Source: Bacillota bacterium (GTDB taxonomy: Bacteria; Bacillota; Clostridia; Christensenellales; Aristaeellaceae). Taken from it: DNA of 64,000 nucleotides. The DNA is taken from contig JAFADG010000008.1 of assembly GCA_023425025.1 (NCBI GenBank), forward strand, positions 110,738 through 174,737. Reading direction: 5' to 3'. Shown piece by piece: positions 43,192 through 50,675 of the stretch. The notes beneath the pieces were generated by a model, which saw nothing but the letters and a program-made list of their open reading frames with translations, ran no database searches and was not told where the DNA came from. Both the position numbers and the translations under genes were made by a program. Within the stretch, counting starts at the first letter, position 1, and each line of letters begins with the position of its first letter.

Positions 43192-43971
43192 TCACACGGC
43201 CCGCAGCACCCGTTGGATCTTTCTCTGTGCCCGAAGCAGCATCTGCCCCCAGGCGGCTATCTCGCTTTCCCCCATGCGGAAAGAGGGCGCCGATATGCTC
43301 AAGGCATACGCCGGCTTGTCATCCCGCCCCAGGATGGCCACGCCGATGCAGCTGACGTTCAGATTGCTTTCCTGGGTTTCCATCGCATAGCCCGCCTGGC
43401 GGATGACTTGAAGCTGCTTGAGCAGCGTATCCGCGTCCGTAATGGTATGCGGCGTCAGGGAAGCCATTTGAACGCCCTGATACAAGGCGCGCACCTGCTC
43501 ATCCGTAAAGCAGGCCAGAAACGCCTTGCCCATGGCCGTGGCATGCAGCGGCATGCGCACGCCCACATGGCTGGACATGCGGATAGACTGGGTCGATTCC
43601 ATCTTATCGATATACAAAACATCCGGCCCGCTCAATATGCCGCAGTGCATGGTCTCGTTGCAGGCACGGGAGATATCGGTCATGTACTGGCGGATGACCG
43701 AAGTGACATCCACGTGGTTCACCGCGGCGCTGCCCACCTCAAACAGCTTTAACCCCAGCTGATAGCGCAAGGCATTCTCCGGCTTTCGGATGTATTTATG
43801 CTGCACCAATGTCTGCAAAAGATTGAACGCGCTGCTCTTGGGCATCTCCATGGCTTTTGCAACTTGATGAAGCTCCAGCCCGTCGGGATGCTCGCTCAAT
43901 AATTCCAATATCTCAAGTCCGCGGGATAATGTTCTGTTGATCGTTTCCGGCATCCGTTTATCGCCCGCCAT
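43192..43971 (-). CDS. IclR-family transcriptional regulator (KdgR-like)
   Basis: A 259-residue regulator with an N-terminal winged helix (LSRGLEILELLSEHPDGLELHQVAKAMEMPKSSAFNLLQTL) and a C-terminal IclR effector domain (LHATAMGKAFLACF and SNLNVSCIGVAILGRD). In pectin and uronate systems such proteins sense KDG or related acids and repress the pathway. The ATG at 43971 has no clear binding site; ATG at 43953 (MPETINRTL) is an alternative. It leads the aldolase-kinase operon. Confidence 0.9.
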   Translation of the reverse strand: MAGDKRMPETINRTLSRGLEILELLSEHPDGLELHQVAKAMEMPKSSAFNLLQTLVQHKYIRKPENALRYQLGLKLFEVGSAAVNHVDVTSVIRQYMTDISRACNETMHCGILSGPDVLYIDKMESTQSIRMSSHVGVRMPLHATAMGKAFLACFTDEQVRALYQGVQMASLTPHTITDADTLLKQLQVIRQAGYAMETQESNLNVSCIGVAILGRDDKPAYALSISAPSFRMGESEIAAWGQMLLRAQRKIQRVLRAV

Positions 43972-43973
43972 CG

Positions 43974-43987
43974 TTCATATATATGAA
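43974..43987 (-). promoter_or_regulatory. Candidate autoregulatory operator of the IclR gene
   Basis: TTCATATATATGAA is a perfect 14-base palindrome located between the promoter and the start codon, overlapping where a ribosome would bind. It may be the regulator's own site. No second copy with this exact sequence was seen at the uxaC or dctP promoters. Confidence 0.45.
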
Positions 43988-44007
43988 TAACGTTCAAATT
44001 CAAGAAT

Positions 44008-44036
44008 ATGATAGCATGCGGCTCAGGATTCGTCAA
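44008..44036 (-). promoter_or_regulatory. Promoter of the IclR-aldolase-kinase operon
   Basis: On the minus strand TTGACG (44036-44031) and TATCAT (44013-44008) are exactly 17 bases apart. Confidence 0.7.
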
Positions 44037-44077
44037 GCAAGGATCGCAAATATGTTTTATCAGGTTGATAAATGGCC

Positions 44078-44112
44078 AAAAAAATAAAGGACCTGATGTT
44101 GTTCAGGCCCTT
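44078..44112 (-). terminator. Terminator of the 54-residue protein gene
   Basis: On the minus strand AAGGGCCTGA pairs with TCAGGTCCTT (one mismatch) and is followed by TATTTTTTT. It lies about 20 bases after the small gene's stop. Confidence 0.75.
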
Positions 44113-44131
44113 GCATCCTTTGCCGGCAGTA

Positions 44132-44296
44132 TCAATCCGACGGAATCTGCTTATGGATGGCATAGAGATCCCGGTACGAGTCTGCCTCTTCCTCATCCAT
44201 CACAGCGGACGGAATGAGGCCGGTGCATTCGGTAGTGGACGCCACCTTTTCCAAATCGTAGGTTGGCTCCTCCCGTTTCTTCGGCTTGGGCGGCAT
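44132..44296 (-). CDS. 54-residue small conserved-looking protein
   Basis: A short gene encoding 54 residues that starts MPPKPKKREEPTYDLEKVAS. It has a lysine-rich head, a central ECTGLIPSAVMDEEEADSY stretch and the tail RDLYAIHKQIPSD. A strong AAGGGAGGGG site lies four to five bases before the ATG and a terminator follows the stop, so it is a complete expression unit. From memory, similar DLE...TECTGL...YAIHK peptides occur across Clostridia, but I cannot name a function. It is soluble and highly charged. Confidence 0.72.
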   Translation of the reverse strand: MPPKPKKREEPTYDLEKVASTTECTGLIPSAVMDEEEADSYRDLYAIHKQIPSD

Positions 44297-44339
44297 ATTT
44301 TCCCCTCCCTTTTTTCAGCATAACAATGCCGGCAAAGCG

Positions 44340-44597
44340 CTACTTTGCCCGCTTTTGTACCATGTTTACCACGAACAGGCACAGGCATGCGCCTGCCACG
44401 GCAATCAAAAGGCTGCCAAGGTTAAAGCCCGTTATGCCCCCAATACCCAGGAGGGACGCCACAAATCCGCCCACGATGGCCCCCAGCACACCAAAGAGTA
44501 TATTGGCGCCAATGCCCATGCTGGCGTTTTGACCCATGATGATGCTGGCCAGCCAGCCGGCCAGCGCACCGAATACAAGCCACAAAATGATGTTCAT
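44340..44597 (-). CDS. GlsB/YeaQ/YmgE-family small membrane protein
   Basis: An 85-residue protein with three hydrophobic helices and the transglycosylase-associated/GlsB signature (WLVFGALAGWLASIIMG, then GANILFGVLGAIVGGFVASLLG). Members are stress-responsive membrane proteins; in enterococci GlsB links to bile stress. The ATG at 44597 is chosen because GGAAGGAG lies ten bases upstream; the frame open to 44630 is not needed. Confidence 0.88.
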   Translation of the reverse strand: MNIILWLVFGALAGWLASIIMGQNASMGIGANILFGVLGAIVGGFVASLLGIGGITGFNLGSLLIAVAGACLCLFVVNMVQKRAK

Positions 44598-44710
44598 GCT
44601 CCTGAAGCTCCTTCCGAATCCATGCGGCAAAACCGCAAAATGTCCCCACCTATTCTATGCTGCTATTGTAAAAAGTATGCCCACGGCCTGCCCGACACCT
44701 GGCGGCTTGC

Positions 44711-44739
44711 TGTACAAAAAATCAAAATCGGTGTATACT
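44711..44739 (+). promoter_or_regulatory. Possible dacF promoter
   Basis: TGTACA (44711-44716) and TATACT (44734-44739) are 17 bases apart, about 40 bases before the gene. The -35 is a weak match. Confidence 0.4.
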
Positions 44740-44779
44740 ACATTATTATTGACTTTAAAACAGGAAGCGGAGGAATGAC

Positions 44780-46270
44780 ATGCGGCGCCGTACCGGAATA
44801 GCGTTCCGTCTTTGGGCATGGCTATGCATTTTGCTTCTGCTGACGGCGTATGGGCTGCCTGCCCTGGCGGAAAATGGAGGAGACGCCTTTGTGGAACCCA
44901 GGCTGTCCTCTGACGCCAACCCTTACGATCCGGAGCATCCGGAAAACCTGGAAGCAGACCAGCTGATTGCCACTTCCGCCATATTGATAGAAGCCAACAG
45001 CGGCGAAGTGGTCTTTGAAAAAAATGCGGACCAGCAGATGTACCCCGCTTCCACCACCAAGATCATGACGGCCATGCTGGGGCTTACCATCGGCAAGGCC
45101 AACGACATGATGAAAGAGACCGTCACCGTCAGCGACGAGGCCGTCAACTTAGGCGATGAGGATGCGACCACCATCCCGCTGGAAGCCGGAGAAACAATCC
45201 TGTTTGAAGACCTTATATTTGCCACCATGGTCCGTTCCGGCAACGAAGGCGCCAACGCCATCGCCGAATTTATCTCCGGTTCCATCCCCGCATTTGTCGA
45301 TTTGATGAACGAAACGGCTTCTTTCCTTGGCTGCTCCTCTACGCACTTTACAAACCCGCACGGTCTTCACGACGACAACCACTATACTACCGCCAGGGAT
45401 ATGGCCATCATTGCCAAAGCCGCCATGGAAGACAGCACCTTCCGGCAAATCGCGGCAGCCACCTCCTACTCGCTGCCGCCCAGCAACCTGCACGGCGCCA
45501 AAACGGTGAAGCTCCGGGACAATCCCATGATGGTGCAGAGTGAAAACAACAATTATTTCTACCCTTACGCCAACGGCATCAAGACCGGTTTTCACAGCAG
45601 GGCCGGGCGCTGCTACGTGGGCTCGGCCACCAAGGACGGCGTCACATTGATCTCCGTCGTCTTTTATACCAGCAGCAACGGCCGCTGGACGGATACGAAA
45701 AAGCTGATGGAATACGGCTTTAAACAATACATCAGCGTAACGCCCGTCGAACTGTATGACATGAACCCGATCGTGCTGGAAACCAACGGCTTCTCCAAGG
45801 ATGATCCGGATCTTGGCCGCCTTCCGCTGTATCTGGTGTCCCTGGATTCTGCCGCCACCGCTTCCATCGTCGCCACCCGCGCACAGATCGAGGCCAAAGC
45901 CAGGAACCTGCAGCAGGAAGTCATTATTGACTACATCAGGGATTTTGCCGCGCCCATTATGGCCGGCGAGCAGATGGGCACGCTCACCTATTTCCCCGGC
46001 GAAGGCAACGGTGATCCTGTGGAATACGCGCTGATCGCCTCCCGAAGCATTAAACAGCGGGAGAATGCGCCCAAAACCATACAGCAAATCACGCAGGAAA
46101 CGTACGAGGATCCCAATCCCTTCCCCCGGTTTTCCGCCGAATTGCTCATTATGGTGCTGCTGCCTTTCGCCGGCGTATATCTGGCTCTTCGCATATTCGG
46201 CAGGGTCACCAAGCGCTATACCAGAAAAGGCGCTCATCTGCCCAAACCTACCACCAGAAAGTTCCGCTGA
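44780..46270 (+). CDS. dacF: D-alanyl-D-alanine carboxypeptidase (penicillin-binding protein 5/DacF type)
   Basis: A 496-residue exported serine peptidase (family S11) that trims the terminal D-Ala of peptidoglycan stem peptides. It has a signal peptide (LWAWLCILLLLTAYGLPALA), the active-site SxxK in PASTTKIMTAML, SGN in MVRSGNEGANAIA and KTG in ANGIKTGFHSRAG. A C-terminal membrane helix (LLIMVLLPFAGVYLALRIFG) replaces the usual amphipathic anchor. GCGGAGG precedes the ATG. Length is longer than PBP5 because of the extra C-terminal domain. Confidence 0.93.
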   Translation: MRRRTGIAFRLWAWLCILLLLTAYGLPALAENGGDAFVEPRLSSDANPYDPEHPENLEADQLIATSAILIEANSGEVVFEKNADQQMYPASTTKIMTAMLGLTIGKANDMMKETVTVSDEAVNLGDEDATTIPLEAGETILFEDLIFATMVRSGNEGANAIAEFISGSIPAFVDLMNETASFLGCSSTHFTNPHGLHDDNHYTTARDMAIIAKAAMEDSTFRQIAAATSYSLPPSNLHGAKTVKLRDNPMMVQSENNNYFYPYANGIKTGFHSRAGRCYVGSATKDGVTLISVVFYTSSNGRWTDTKKLMEYGFKQYISVTPVELYDMNPIVLETNGFSKDDPDLGRLPLYLVSLDSAATASIVATRAQIEAKARNLQQEVIIDYIRDFAAPIMAGEQMGTLTYFPGEGNGDPVEYALIASRSIKQRENAPKTIQQITQETYEDPNPFPRFSAELLIMVLLPFAGVYLALRIFGRVTKRYTRKGAHLPKPTTRKFR

Positions 46271-46299
46271 CATTGGAAAAAACAGCTTGCAAATAGCAG

Positions 46300-46341
46300 A
46301 AAAACACTGTGCCCCGCCCTTATGAAAGGAGCGGGGCACAG
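46300..46341. terminator. Terminator between convergent dacF and capA
   Basis: CTGTGCCCCGC (46307-46317) pairs perfectly with 46331-46341. The minus-strand side continues into TGTTTTTC, so it mainly ends capA transcription, with weaker T content on the plus side. Confidence 0.8.
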
Positions 46342-46364
46342 TTCTCTTATTGTGTATTGGCATT

Positions 46365-47741
46365 TTAATTACCGCCCCCGGCGCGCGGCTTCGCCGGCGA
46401 CTCTGCCAGCAGCTTGTTGATGCGCTCCAGCGCTCTTTGCATGACGCCCCTTTGATTTTCATCCATCGTTTCCGGCGCGGGCCGGTCGCTGGGGATCACC
46501 TGATAGACATACTGCCCATTCTCCTTCAGTCGCCAGATATAGGTGGGAACGAATTCGACCTTGTCAAAGGAGACCATTCCGGCCGTCTGGTCAAAGCCGA
46601 TTTGAAGCTTCAAAATCATGCCGGCAATATTGGGCGTATTTCTGGAACTGGTCAGCAGTCCGCCCAGGGAATAGCATACCAGCGCGGGATGGTTGGTACC
46701 GTCTACCCTGGTGCCCGTCAGATACTCAATGGGCAGCGCCACCTTGCCATGGGCGCCAAATATCATATCGGCGCCTGCGTTGGCAATCGCCTGGGCCTTT
46801 TGCTTCATGGCGGACGTCACCTTCGTCTGCTCGTCCGTGCCCCAATGCATCAAAACAATGACCACCTGGGCGCCCTGGGCTCTGGCCGCCTGAATATCCG
46901 CGGCCACCGCTTCCGGCTGATAGGCCGGCAGCGCAAATGCGCAGTCATCTGTTTTGGCCGCTTTTTTGCCTGCGTTGCTGATCAGCTCCGAATAATGCAA
47001 AAACGCCACGCGTACGCCCTGAACATCCATCACCAATGCGCTTTGCGTATCCTGCCTGTCGGTTTTTACACCCAGGACCGAAAAGCCCGCCATGCTCACA
47101 GCGGCTGCCGTTTCCTGAAGCCCGGCAAAGCCCAGATCCAGAATATGCTCATGGCCCAGGGAAAGCATGTCCAGCCCGGAAACGGCCAGATCACCAAGCA
47201 CATCCTTTGTCGTATTGACCTCGTTGAGCTTTCCGTTGTCGACCAGCGTATTTTCTAACGTTGCCAGGCTGATATCCCCGTCAAATTCCTGGCCGATCAC
47301 GGAAAGTATGCCGCTGAAATCATAGGTCTTGCTTTCGCTGTGATAACCGGACTTGCGTATGCCACCATCAAAAGAAATCGTGCCCGCGACAGAAAGCGTA
47401 AAAGCCCGCCTCGCCGGCGGCTGTGTCGCGGAGGGCTCCGGCGTGCCGGTGACCTGTGCCTGACCCAAAGCTGCCATCGCCGAAGGCACGCCGCCTTGAG
47501 CGGATTCGCCTGCTTTCACCTCGGCCGCCGGTTTGGGAAAAATAGGAATTTCCGACAGCGTCAGCGCAGGCAAATCCAGGGAGCCCGTGATCGCGTCCGC
47601 AAGCTGCTGCGCATCCAAGCGCTGATCCATATTGCCGGCCAGCCTTGGCAGCACAACAATGCAGCTGCCCGCCACAACAATCGTCAGCAGCAGCATGAAC
47701 ACCGTGCCGAAAGATACGCCCCGTCTTCGATAGCCGTTCAC
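46365..47741 (-). CDS. CapA-like metallophosphatase-fold protein
   Basis: A 458-residue protein with an N-terminal membrane anchor (FGTVFMLLLTIVVAGSCIVVL), a variable linker, and a PGA_cap/CapA domain. Domain landmarks are LSVAGTISFDGG, SLATLENTLV, DMLSLGHEHILDLG, VVIVLMHWGTDEQTK and IFGAHGKVALPIEYL. CapA proteins support poly-gamma-glutamate export, but no capBC genes are present. The AHPH-type histidines are altered (GAHGKV), so catalytic competence is unsure. The start is GTG at 47741 with GGGGGAG nine bases upstream. Confidence 0.83.
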   Translation of the reverse strand: MNGYRRRGVSFGTVFMLLLTIVVAGSCIVVLPRLAGNMDQRLDAQQLADAITGSLDLPALTLSEIPIFPKPAAEVKAGESAQGGVPSAMAALGQAQVTGTPEPSATQPPARRAFTLSVAGTISFDGGIRKSGYHSESKTYDFSGILSVIGQEFDGDISLATLENTLVDNGKLNEVNTTKDVLGDLAVSGLDMLSLGHEHILDLGFAGLQETAAAVSMAGFSVLGVKTDRQDTQSALVMDVQGVRVAFLHYSELISNAGKKAAKTDDCAFALPAYQPEAVAADIQAARAQGAQVVIVLMHWGTDEQTKVTSAMKQKAQAIANAGADMIFGAHGKVALPIEYLTGTRVDGTNHPALVCYSLGGLLTSSRNTPNIAGMILKLQIGFDQTAGMVSFDKVEFVPTYIWRLKENGQYVYQVIPSDRPAPETMDENQRGVMQRALERINKLLAESPAKPRAGGGN

Positions 47742-47881
47742 TTCCTGCCGCTCCCCCTTTTTACCCCTTGATTATATCACAGCCACGCCACTATGGAAAA
47801 GGCCTGCTTCCACCAAAAGAACGGATCGGAATTGCCATTTCATTCAAAATGATCCTCCCAGGCTGAGGTTTTCATATATAC

Positions 47882-47907
47882 AAAAAGCCGCCGGCAAGGC
47901 CGGCGGC
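47882..47907 (-). terminator. Terminator of the cas6-like gene
   Basis: On the minus strand GCCGCCGGC-CTT-GCCGGCGGC (47907-47887) is followed by five T, 16 bases after the stop. Confidence 0.85.
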
Positions 47908-47923
47908 TCAAAATGGAACCAAG

Positions 47924-48652
47924 TCATGATAACAGTTCAAATAATCCAAACCCATCCTCCCGCATTTCTCCCATACCGGCATGGTACAAAAGGTTCAAAA
48001 GCGCCGGCTCGCCTGACAGCTGCAGGTCACCAAGGGTGCTTCTGAAAAAGTTCCCCTTATGCAGTACATGGGCTTCCTTATATCCCGCCTCCGTGCCGCA
48101 TTGAACACGAAGCGAGGCCAGAATGTCATTGTCTAGGCCAGCGGCGGGAAGCATACCTGCAACAGATGCCCGAAGGCATGCATCAAACTCAGTATCCTTC
48201 ACGCCCAGACAACCGCGGCTGTCCGGCTTTGCCTGCGAAAGAGCGCGAACCACCAGCGGGCTGAGCATGTGAATGCCAATTTGGGATTGCTGCACCGTCT
48301 TTTCGATAATCCGCATAGCGGAAGCAACGCGTAACTGATTCGCACCCATATCCGATTGCTGGCCCTGCATACCCATCAAGGCAAGAAAAAAATCATCAAA
48401 AGTATTTTCATCGTACGCCGAAAAAATCACCTTGATGTAGTTGCTCTCCAGCATGATTTCCTGACCAAACCGGCTTTTTGGCAGATATACGGAAAAGCTG
48501 AGCAGCTTCACTGCTTTTGTGTCCAGGTGCTGCTGCACCATGCTTTCTCCGCCCTGTCTTAGCAAGGCATCGCGAAAAAGTCTGCTGATCCATGGCCGGT
48601 AGTCCCTGGGGAGAATATTCTTTTCCAGCTGTATCGTTATCATCATTCGCAT
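47924..48652 (-). CDS. cas6: Cas6-like CRISPR RNA endoribonuclease, no array or other cas genes nearby
   Basis: A 242-residue protein with a Cas6-type layout. The N-terminal RAMP-like strand-helix is MITIQLEKNILPRDYRPWISRLFRDALL, followed by KLLSFSVYLPKS, and the glycine-rich C-terminus is GEPALLNLLYHAGMGEMREDGFGLFELL, the hallmark G-rich loop of type I Cas6. Cas6 cuts CRISPR repeats to make guide RNAs. The usual catalytic histidine near the N-terminus is not obvious, so activity is uncertain. GAGGAAC precedes the ATG at 48652. It has its own terminator and no cas neighbours. Confidence 0.7.
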   Translation of the reverse strand: MRMMITIQLEKNILPRDYRPWISRLFRDALLRQGGESMVQQHLDTKAVKLLSFSVYLPKSRFGQEIMLESNYIKVIFSAYDENTFDDFFLALMGMQGQQSDMGANQLRVASAMRIIEKTVQQSQIGIHMLSPLVVRALSQAKPDSRGCLGVKDTEFDACLRASVAGMLPAAGLDNDILASLRVQCGTEAGYKEAHVLHKGNFFRSTLGDLQLSGEPALLNLLYHAGMGEMREDGFGLFELLS

Positions 48653-48888
48653 ACTTTGTTCCTCTTTCTTGCCTGCTGTACCACAAAAGCAAACCCGGCG
48701 GCCTTTGCCGCACGAAATCCGCTCCCCCCCTTTCTTACCCTCGCTCTTGAAACAATCAGCGGGGATGCCGGGCTTCAATTGCTCTTCTGATGGTGCAGAA
48801 GGAAGAAAATTTGCACTTATGGAACATTATAACACAAAATACATGATATGTCTTGAATTTCAATGTTTTTTTCTCAACACAACCATGC

Positions 48889-48917
48889 TTGACCGTTTTT
48901 TCATGAGATGGTATCAT
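48889..48917 (+). promoter_or_regulatory. Promoter of the sugar isomerase gene
   Basis: TTGACC (48889-48894) and TATCAT (48912-48917) are 17 bases apart, 40 bases before the ATG. The rest of the 304-base divergent spacer (48653-48956) shows no gene. Confidence 0.7.
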
Positions 48918-48923
48918 ACCATC
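48907..48923 (+). promoter_or_regulatory. Palindromic operator over the isomerase -10 element
   Basis: GATGGTAT-C-ATACCATC is a perfect 8-1-8 inverted repeat covering the -10 hexamer, a typical repressor site. No matching regulator gene is adjacent. Confidence 0.5.
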
Positions 48924-48956
48924 AGCAATCGAAAAAATTTTGGGGGAAACCAGCAC

Positions 48957-49760
48957 ATGAAAATCAGCTTTTCCACCCTGAGCTGCCCCCGCTGGAGCTT
49001 TGGAGAGATCACCGCGGCAGCCTACGACCTGCAATACAACGGCATTGAAATCCGTGGGGTCGGCGCGGACATTTCCGTGCCTTCCGTGCCCGAATTTGGG
49101 CAGGACCAATTACCAAAGACCGTGGAAAAACTTCAGTCCCTCTCCTTATGTATTCCTTGCCTGGATAGCGAATGCCTGCTGTACCAGCAAGAGAATTTTT
49201 CGCGTACCCAGCAGGAAGTAAAAACGTACGTCGATCTGGCCCAAAGGCTGTCTTCGCCGTATGTACGCGTGTTTGCCGCGCCGCCGGTGCCCCAGCCCAT
49301 GGGCGTCGTTGACGAGGCGTTGATCCGCGAGCACGCCCAGGAGCTCAGCAAATACGCGGGCCCCAAAGGAATCACGCTGCTGCTGGAAACGCACGGCGTA
49401 TGGGCCGACAGCAAAAAGCTGGCCAGGCTGGTGAGCGCCATCGCCTCCCCCAGCATCGGCATCTTGTGGGACGTGCATCATCCGTACCGTTTCATGGGCG
49501 AGAGCCCGGAAGAAACCTTTGAAAACATCCGGCCCTTTTTGAAGCATGTTCACTTAAAGGACAGCCTTTGGGAAGGCGAGCGGATCCGGTACAAAATGGC
49601 CGGCCAGGGTGACCTGCCGCTGAGCAGGTTCGTGCATCTGCTGCGTAACAGCGGCTATGAAGGCTTTTATTCCCTGGAATGGGTAAAGCGCTGGGATACC
49701 ACGCTGGAGGAGCCCGGCATCGTGCTGGCCCATTTCCCCAATTACATCAGGAACCTTTGA
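48957..49760 (+). CDS. Sugar phosphate isomerase/epimerase (AP endonuclease 2-like TIM barrel)
   Basis: A 267-residue xylose isomerase-like TIM-barrel protein. KISFSTLSCPRWSFGEITAAAYDLQYNGIEI starts the barrel. Metal-site residues are likely in LLLETHGVW, LWDVHHPYRFMGE, KHVHLKDS and GFYSLEW. Members isomerise or epimerise keto-sugars and inositol derivatives. The substrate is unknown. The preceding operator suggests induction by a specific sugar. GGGGGAAA precedes the ATG at 48957, and a terminator (49765-49797) follows. Confidence 0.85.
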   Translation: MKISFSTLSCPRWSFGEITAAAYDLQYNGIEIRGVGADISVPSVPEFGQDQLPKTVEKLQSLSLCIPCLDSECLLYQQENFSRTQQEVKTYVDLAQRLSSPYVRVFAAPPVPQPMGVVDEALIREHAQELSKYAGPKGITLLLETHGVWADSKKLARLVSAIASPSIGILWDVHHPYRFMGESPEETFENIRPFLKHVHLKDSLWEGERIRYKMAGQGDLPLSRFVHLLRNSGYEGFYSLEWVKRWDTTLEEPGIVLAHFPNYIRNL

Positions 49761-49764
49761 TGCG

Positions 49765-49797
49765 AAACGGCCTCCTGTCCACATGGGGGCCGTTTTT
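49765..49797 (+). terminator. Terminator of the sugar isomerase gene
   Basis: AAACGGCC (49765-49772) pairs with GGCCGTTT (49788-49795), ending in five T. Confidence 0.75.
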
Positions 49798-49803
49798 ACA
49801 CAA

Positions 49804-49831
49804 CAAAAAACGGCCCGCGTAAAGCGGGCCG
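49804..49831 (-). terminator. Terminator of rplS
   Basis: On the minus strand CGGCCCGC-TTTAC-GCGGGCCG (49831-49811) is followed by six T, 13 bases after the rplS stop. Confidence 0.85.
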
Positions 49832-49843
49832 GATGGTTTGAAA

Positions 49844-50194
49844 TCAAACGCGGTTGGCCTCTTTGATCTTGGCAGCCTTCCCTTGCAGACCGCGCAGGTA
49901 GTACAGCTTGGCCCTGCGGACCTTACCGCGGCGGATCACCTCAATACGGTCCAGCCTTGGGGAATGCAGGGGGAATGTACGCTCGACGCCAATGCCATAG
50001 GATACGCGGCGGACGGTGAACGTTTCTCGAACGCTGCCGTTGCGCTTGGCCATCACGGTTCCCTCAAACGCCTGAAGACGTTCGCGGCTGCCTTCAACAA
50101 CCTTAACCCATACGCGGATGGTATCGCCGATGTTGAATTGGGGCAGATCGGTACGGAGCTGTGCCCTTTCAATGGAACGAATAATTTCACTCAT
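49844..50194 (-). CDS. rplS: 50S ribosomal protein L19
   Basis: A 116-residue ribosomal protein at the 30S-50S interface. SIERAQLRTDLPQFNIGDTIRVWVKVVEG, RLQAFEGTVMAKR, ETFTVRRVSYGIGVERTFPLHSP and RRGKVRRAKLYYLRGLQGKAAKIKE are all canonical. AAGGAGG lies before the ATG at 50194; the frame open to 50236 is the leader. It is monocistronic here, away from the usual rpsP-rimM-trmD cluster. Confidence 0.97.
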   Translation of the reverse strand: MSEIIRSIERAQLRTDLPQFNIGDTIRVWVKVVEGSRERLQAFEGTVMAKRNGSVRETFTVRRVSYGIGVERTFPLHSPRLDRIEVIRRGKVRRAKLYYLRGLQGKAAKIKEANRV

Positions 50195-50280
50195 GATTCT
50201 TGTCCTCCTTCCCTCATAGACGTTCGTGCCCGGCAATTATCTTTTTCCGAGCAGAGGACCGCCCGTTTGTCACAAAGAAA

Positions 50281-50310
50281 ATTATAACACGCGACAGCCT
50301 CTCCTGACAA
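50281..50310 (-). promoter_or_regulatory. rplS promoter
   Basis: On the minus strand TTGTCA (50310-50305) and a perfect TATAAT (50286-50281) are 18 bases apart. An untranslated leader of about 85 bases follows. Confidence 0.7.
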
Positions 50311-50364
50311 GTGGTCAAGCTGCTTTTTTTTATTCCCCAACGCAAATAAAATCAAAATCCATGC

Positions 50365-50393
50365 TTGCTTTTATCCAAACTCTATGATAAAAT
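50365..50393 (+). promoter_or_regulatory. tRNA-Val promoter
   Basis: TTGCTT (50365-50370) and TAAAAT (50388-50393) are 17 bases apart, ending 24 bases before the tRNA. Confidence 0.65.
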
Positions 50394-50417
50394 ACCTTTT
50401 GCAACTGCCGAATGTAT

Positions 50418-50494
50418 GGGATTATAGCTCAGTTGGTCAGAGCGCCACGTTGACATCGTGGAGGTCGATGGTTCGAGCCCATTTAATCCCACCA
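50418..50494 (+). tRNA. tRNA-Val (anticodon GAC), CCA encoded
   Basis: A 77-base cloverleaf. The acceptor stem GGGATTA/TAATCCC, D-arm TAGCTCAGTTGGTCAGAGC, anticodon stem CCACG/CGTGG with loop TTGACAT (anticodon GAC) and T-arm with GGTTCGAGCCC are all present, and the 3' end is ACCA. It is followed at once by a terminator and then accessory DNA with an integrase, so its 3' end is a likely integration locus. Confidence 0.93.
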
Positions 50495-50500
50495 CAGCCG

Positions 50501-50543
50501 AAAACCCGCAAGCCCTTGATTCTACTGGGTTTGCGGGTTTTTG
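50501..50543 (+). terminator. tRNA terminator, overlapping the left candidate attachment repeat
   Basis: AAAACCCGCAA (50501-50511) pairs with TTGCGGGTTTT (50531-50541), with T continuing. The left arm and loop (50501-50532) recur as a direct imperfect copy at 63479-63510. Confidence 0.75.
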
Positions 50544-50584
50544 TTTGCCTTCATGTAGTTATGGAAATGTATATATTTTTTCGT

Positions 50585-50608
50585 TACTACCCCAACTACT
50601 ACCCCAAC
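50585..50608. repeat. Tandem 12-bp repeat TACTACCCCAAC (two perfect copies)
   Basis: Two head-to-tail copies (50585-50596 and 50597-50608) lie about 90 bases after the tRNA. Short direct repeats next to an attachment site commonly serve as arm-type integrase binding sites, which is inferred here from position only. Confidence 0.6.
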
Positions 50609-50675
50609 CAGGAAAATGCTCGGACAATTTATTGGTAAAATAGTGAGTACGCCCATGATCTCATCCTGATATAAT

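Noticed and set aside
47900..50300. A CRISPR array near the cas6-like gene
   Set aside because: I scanned both flanks and the rest of the window and found no regularly spaced 25-37 base repeats.
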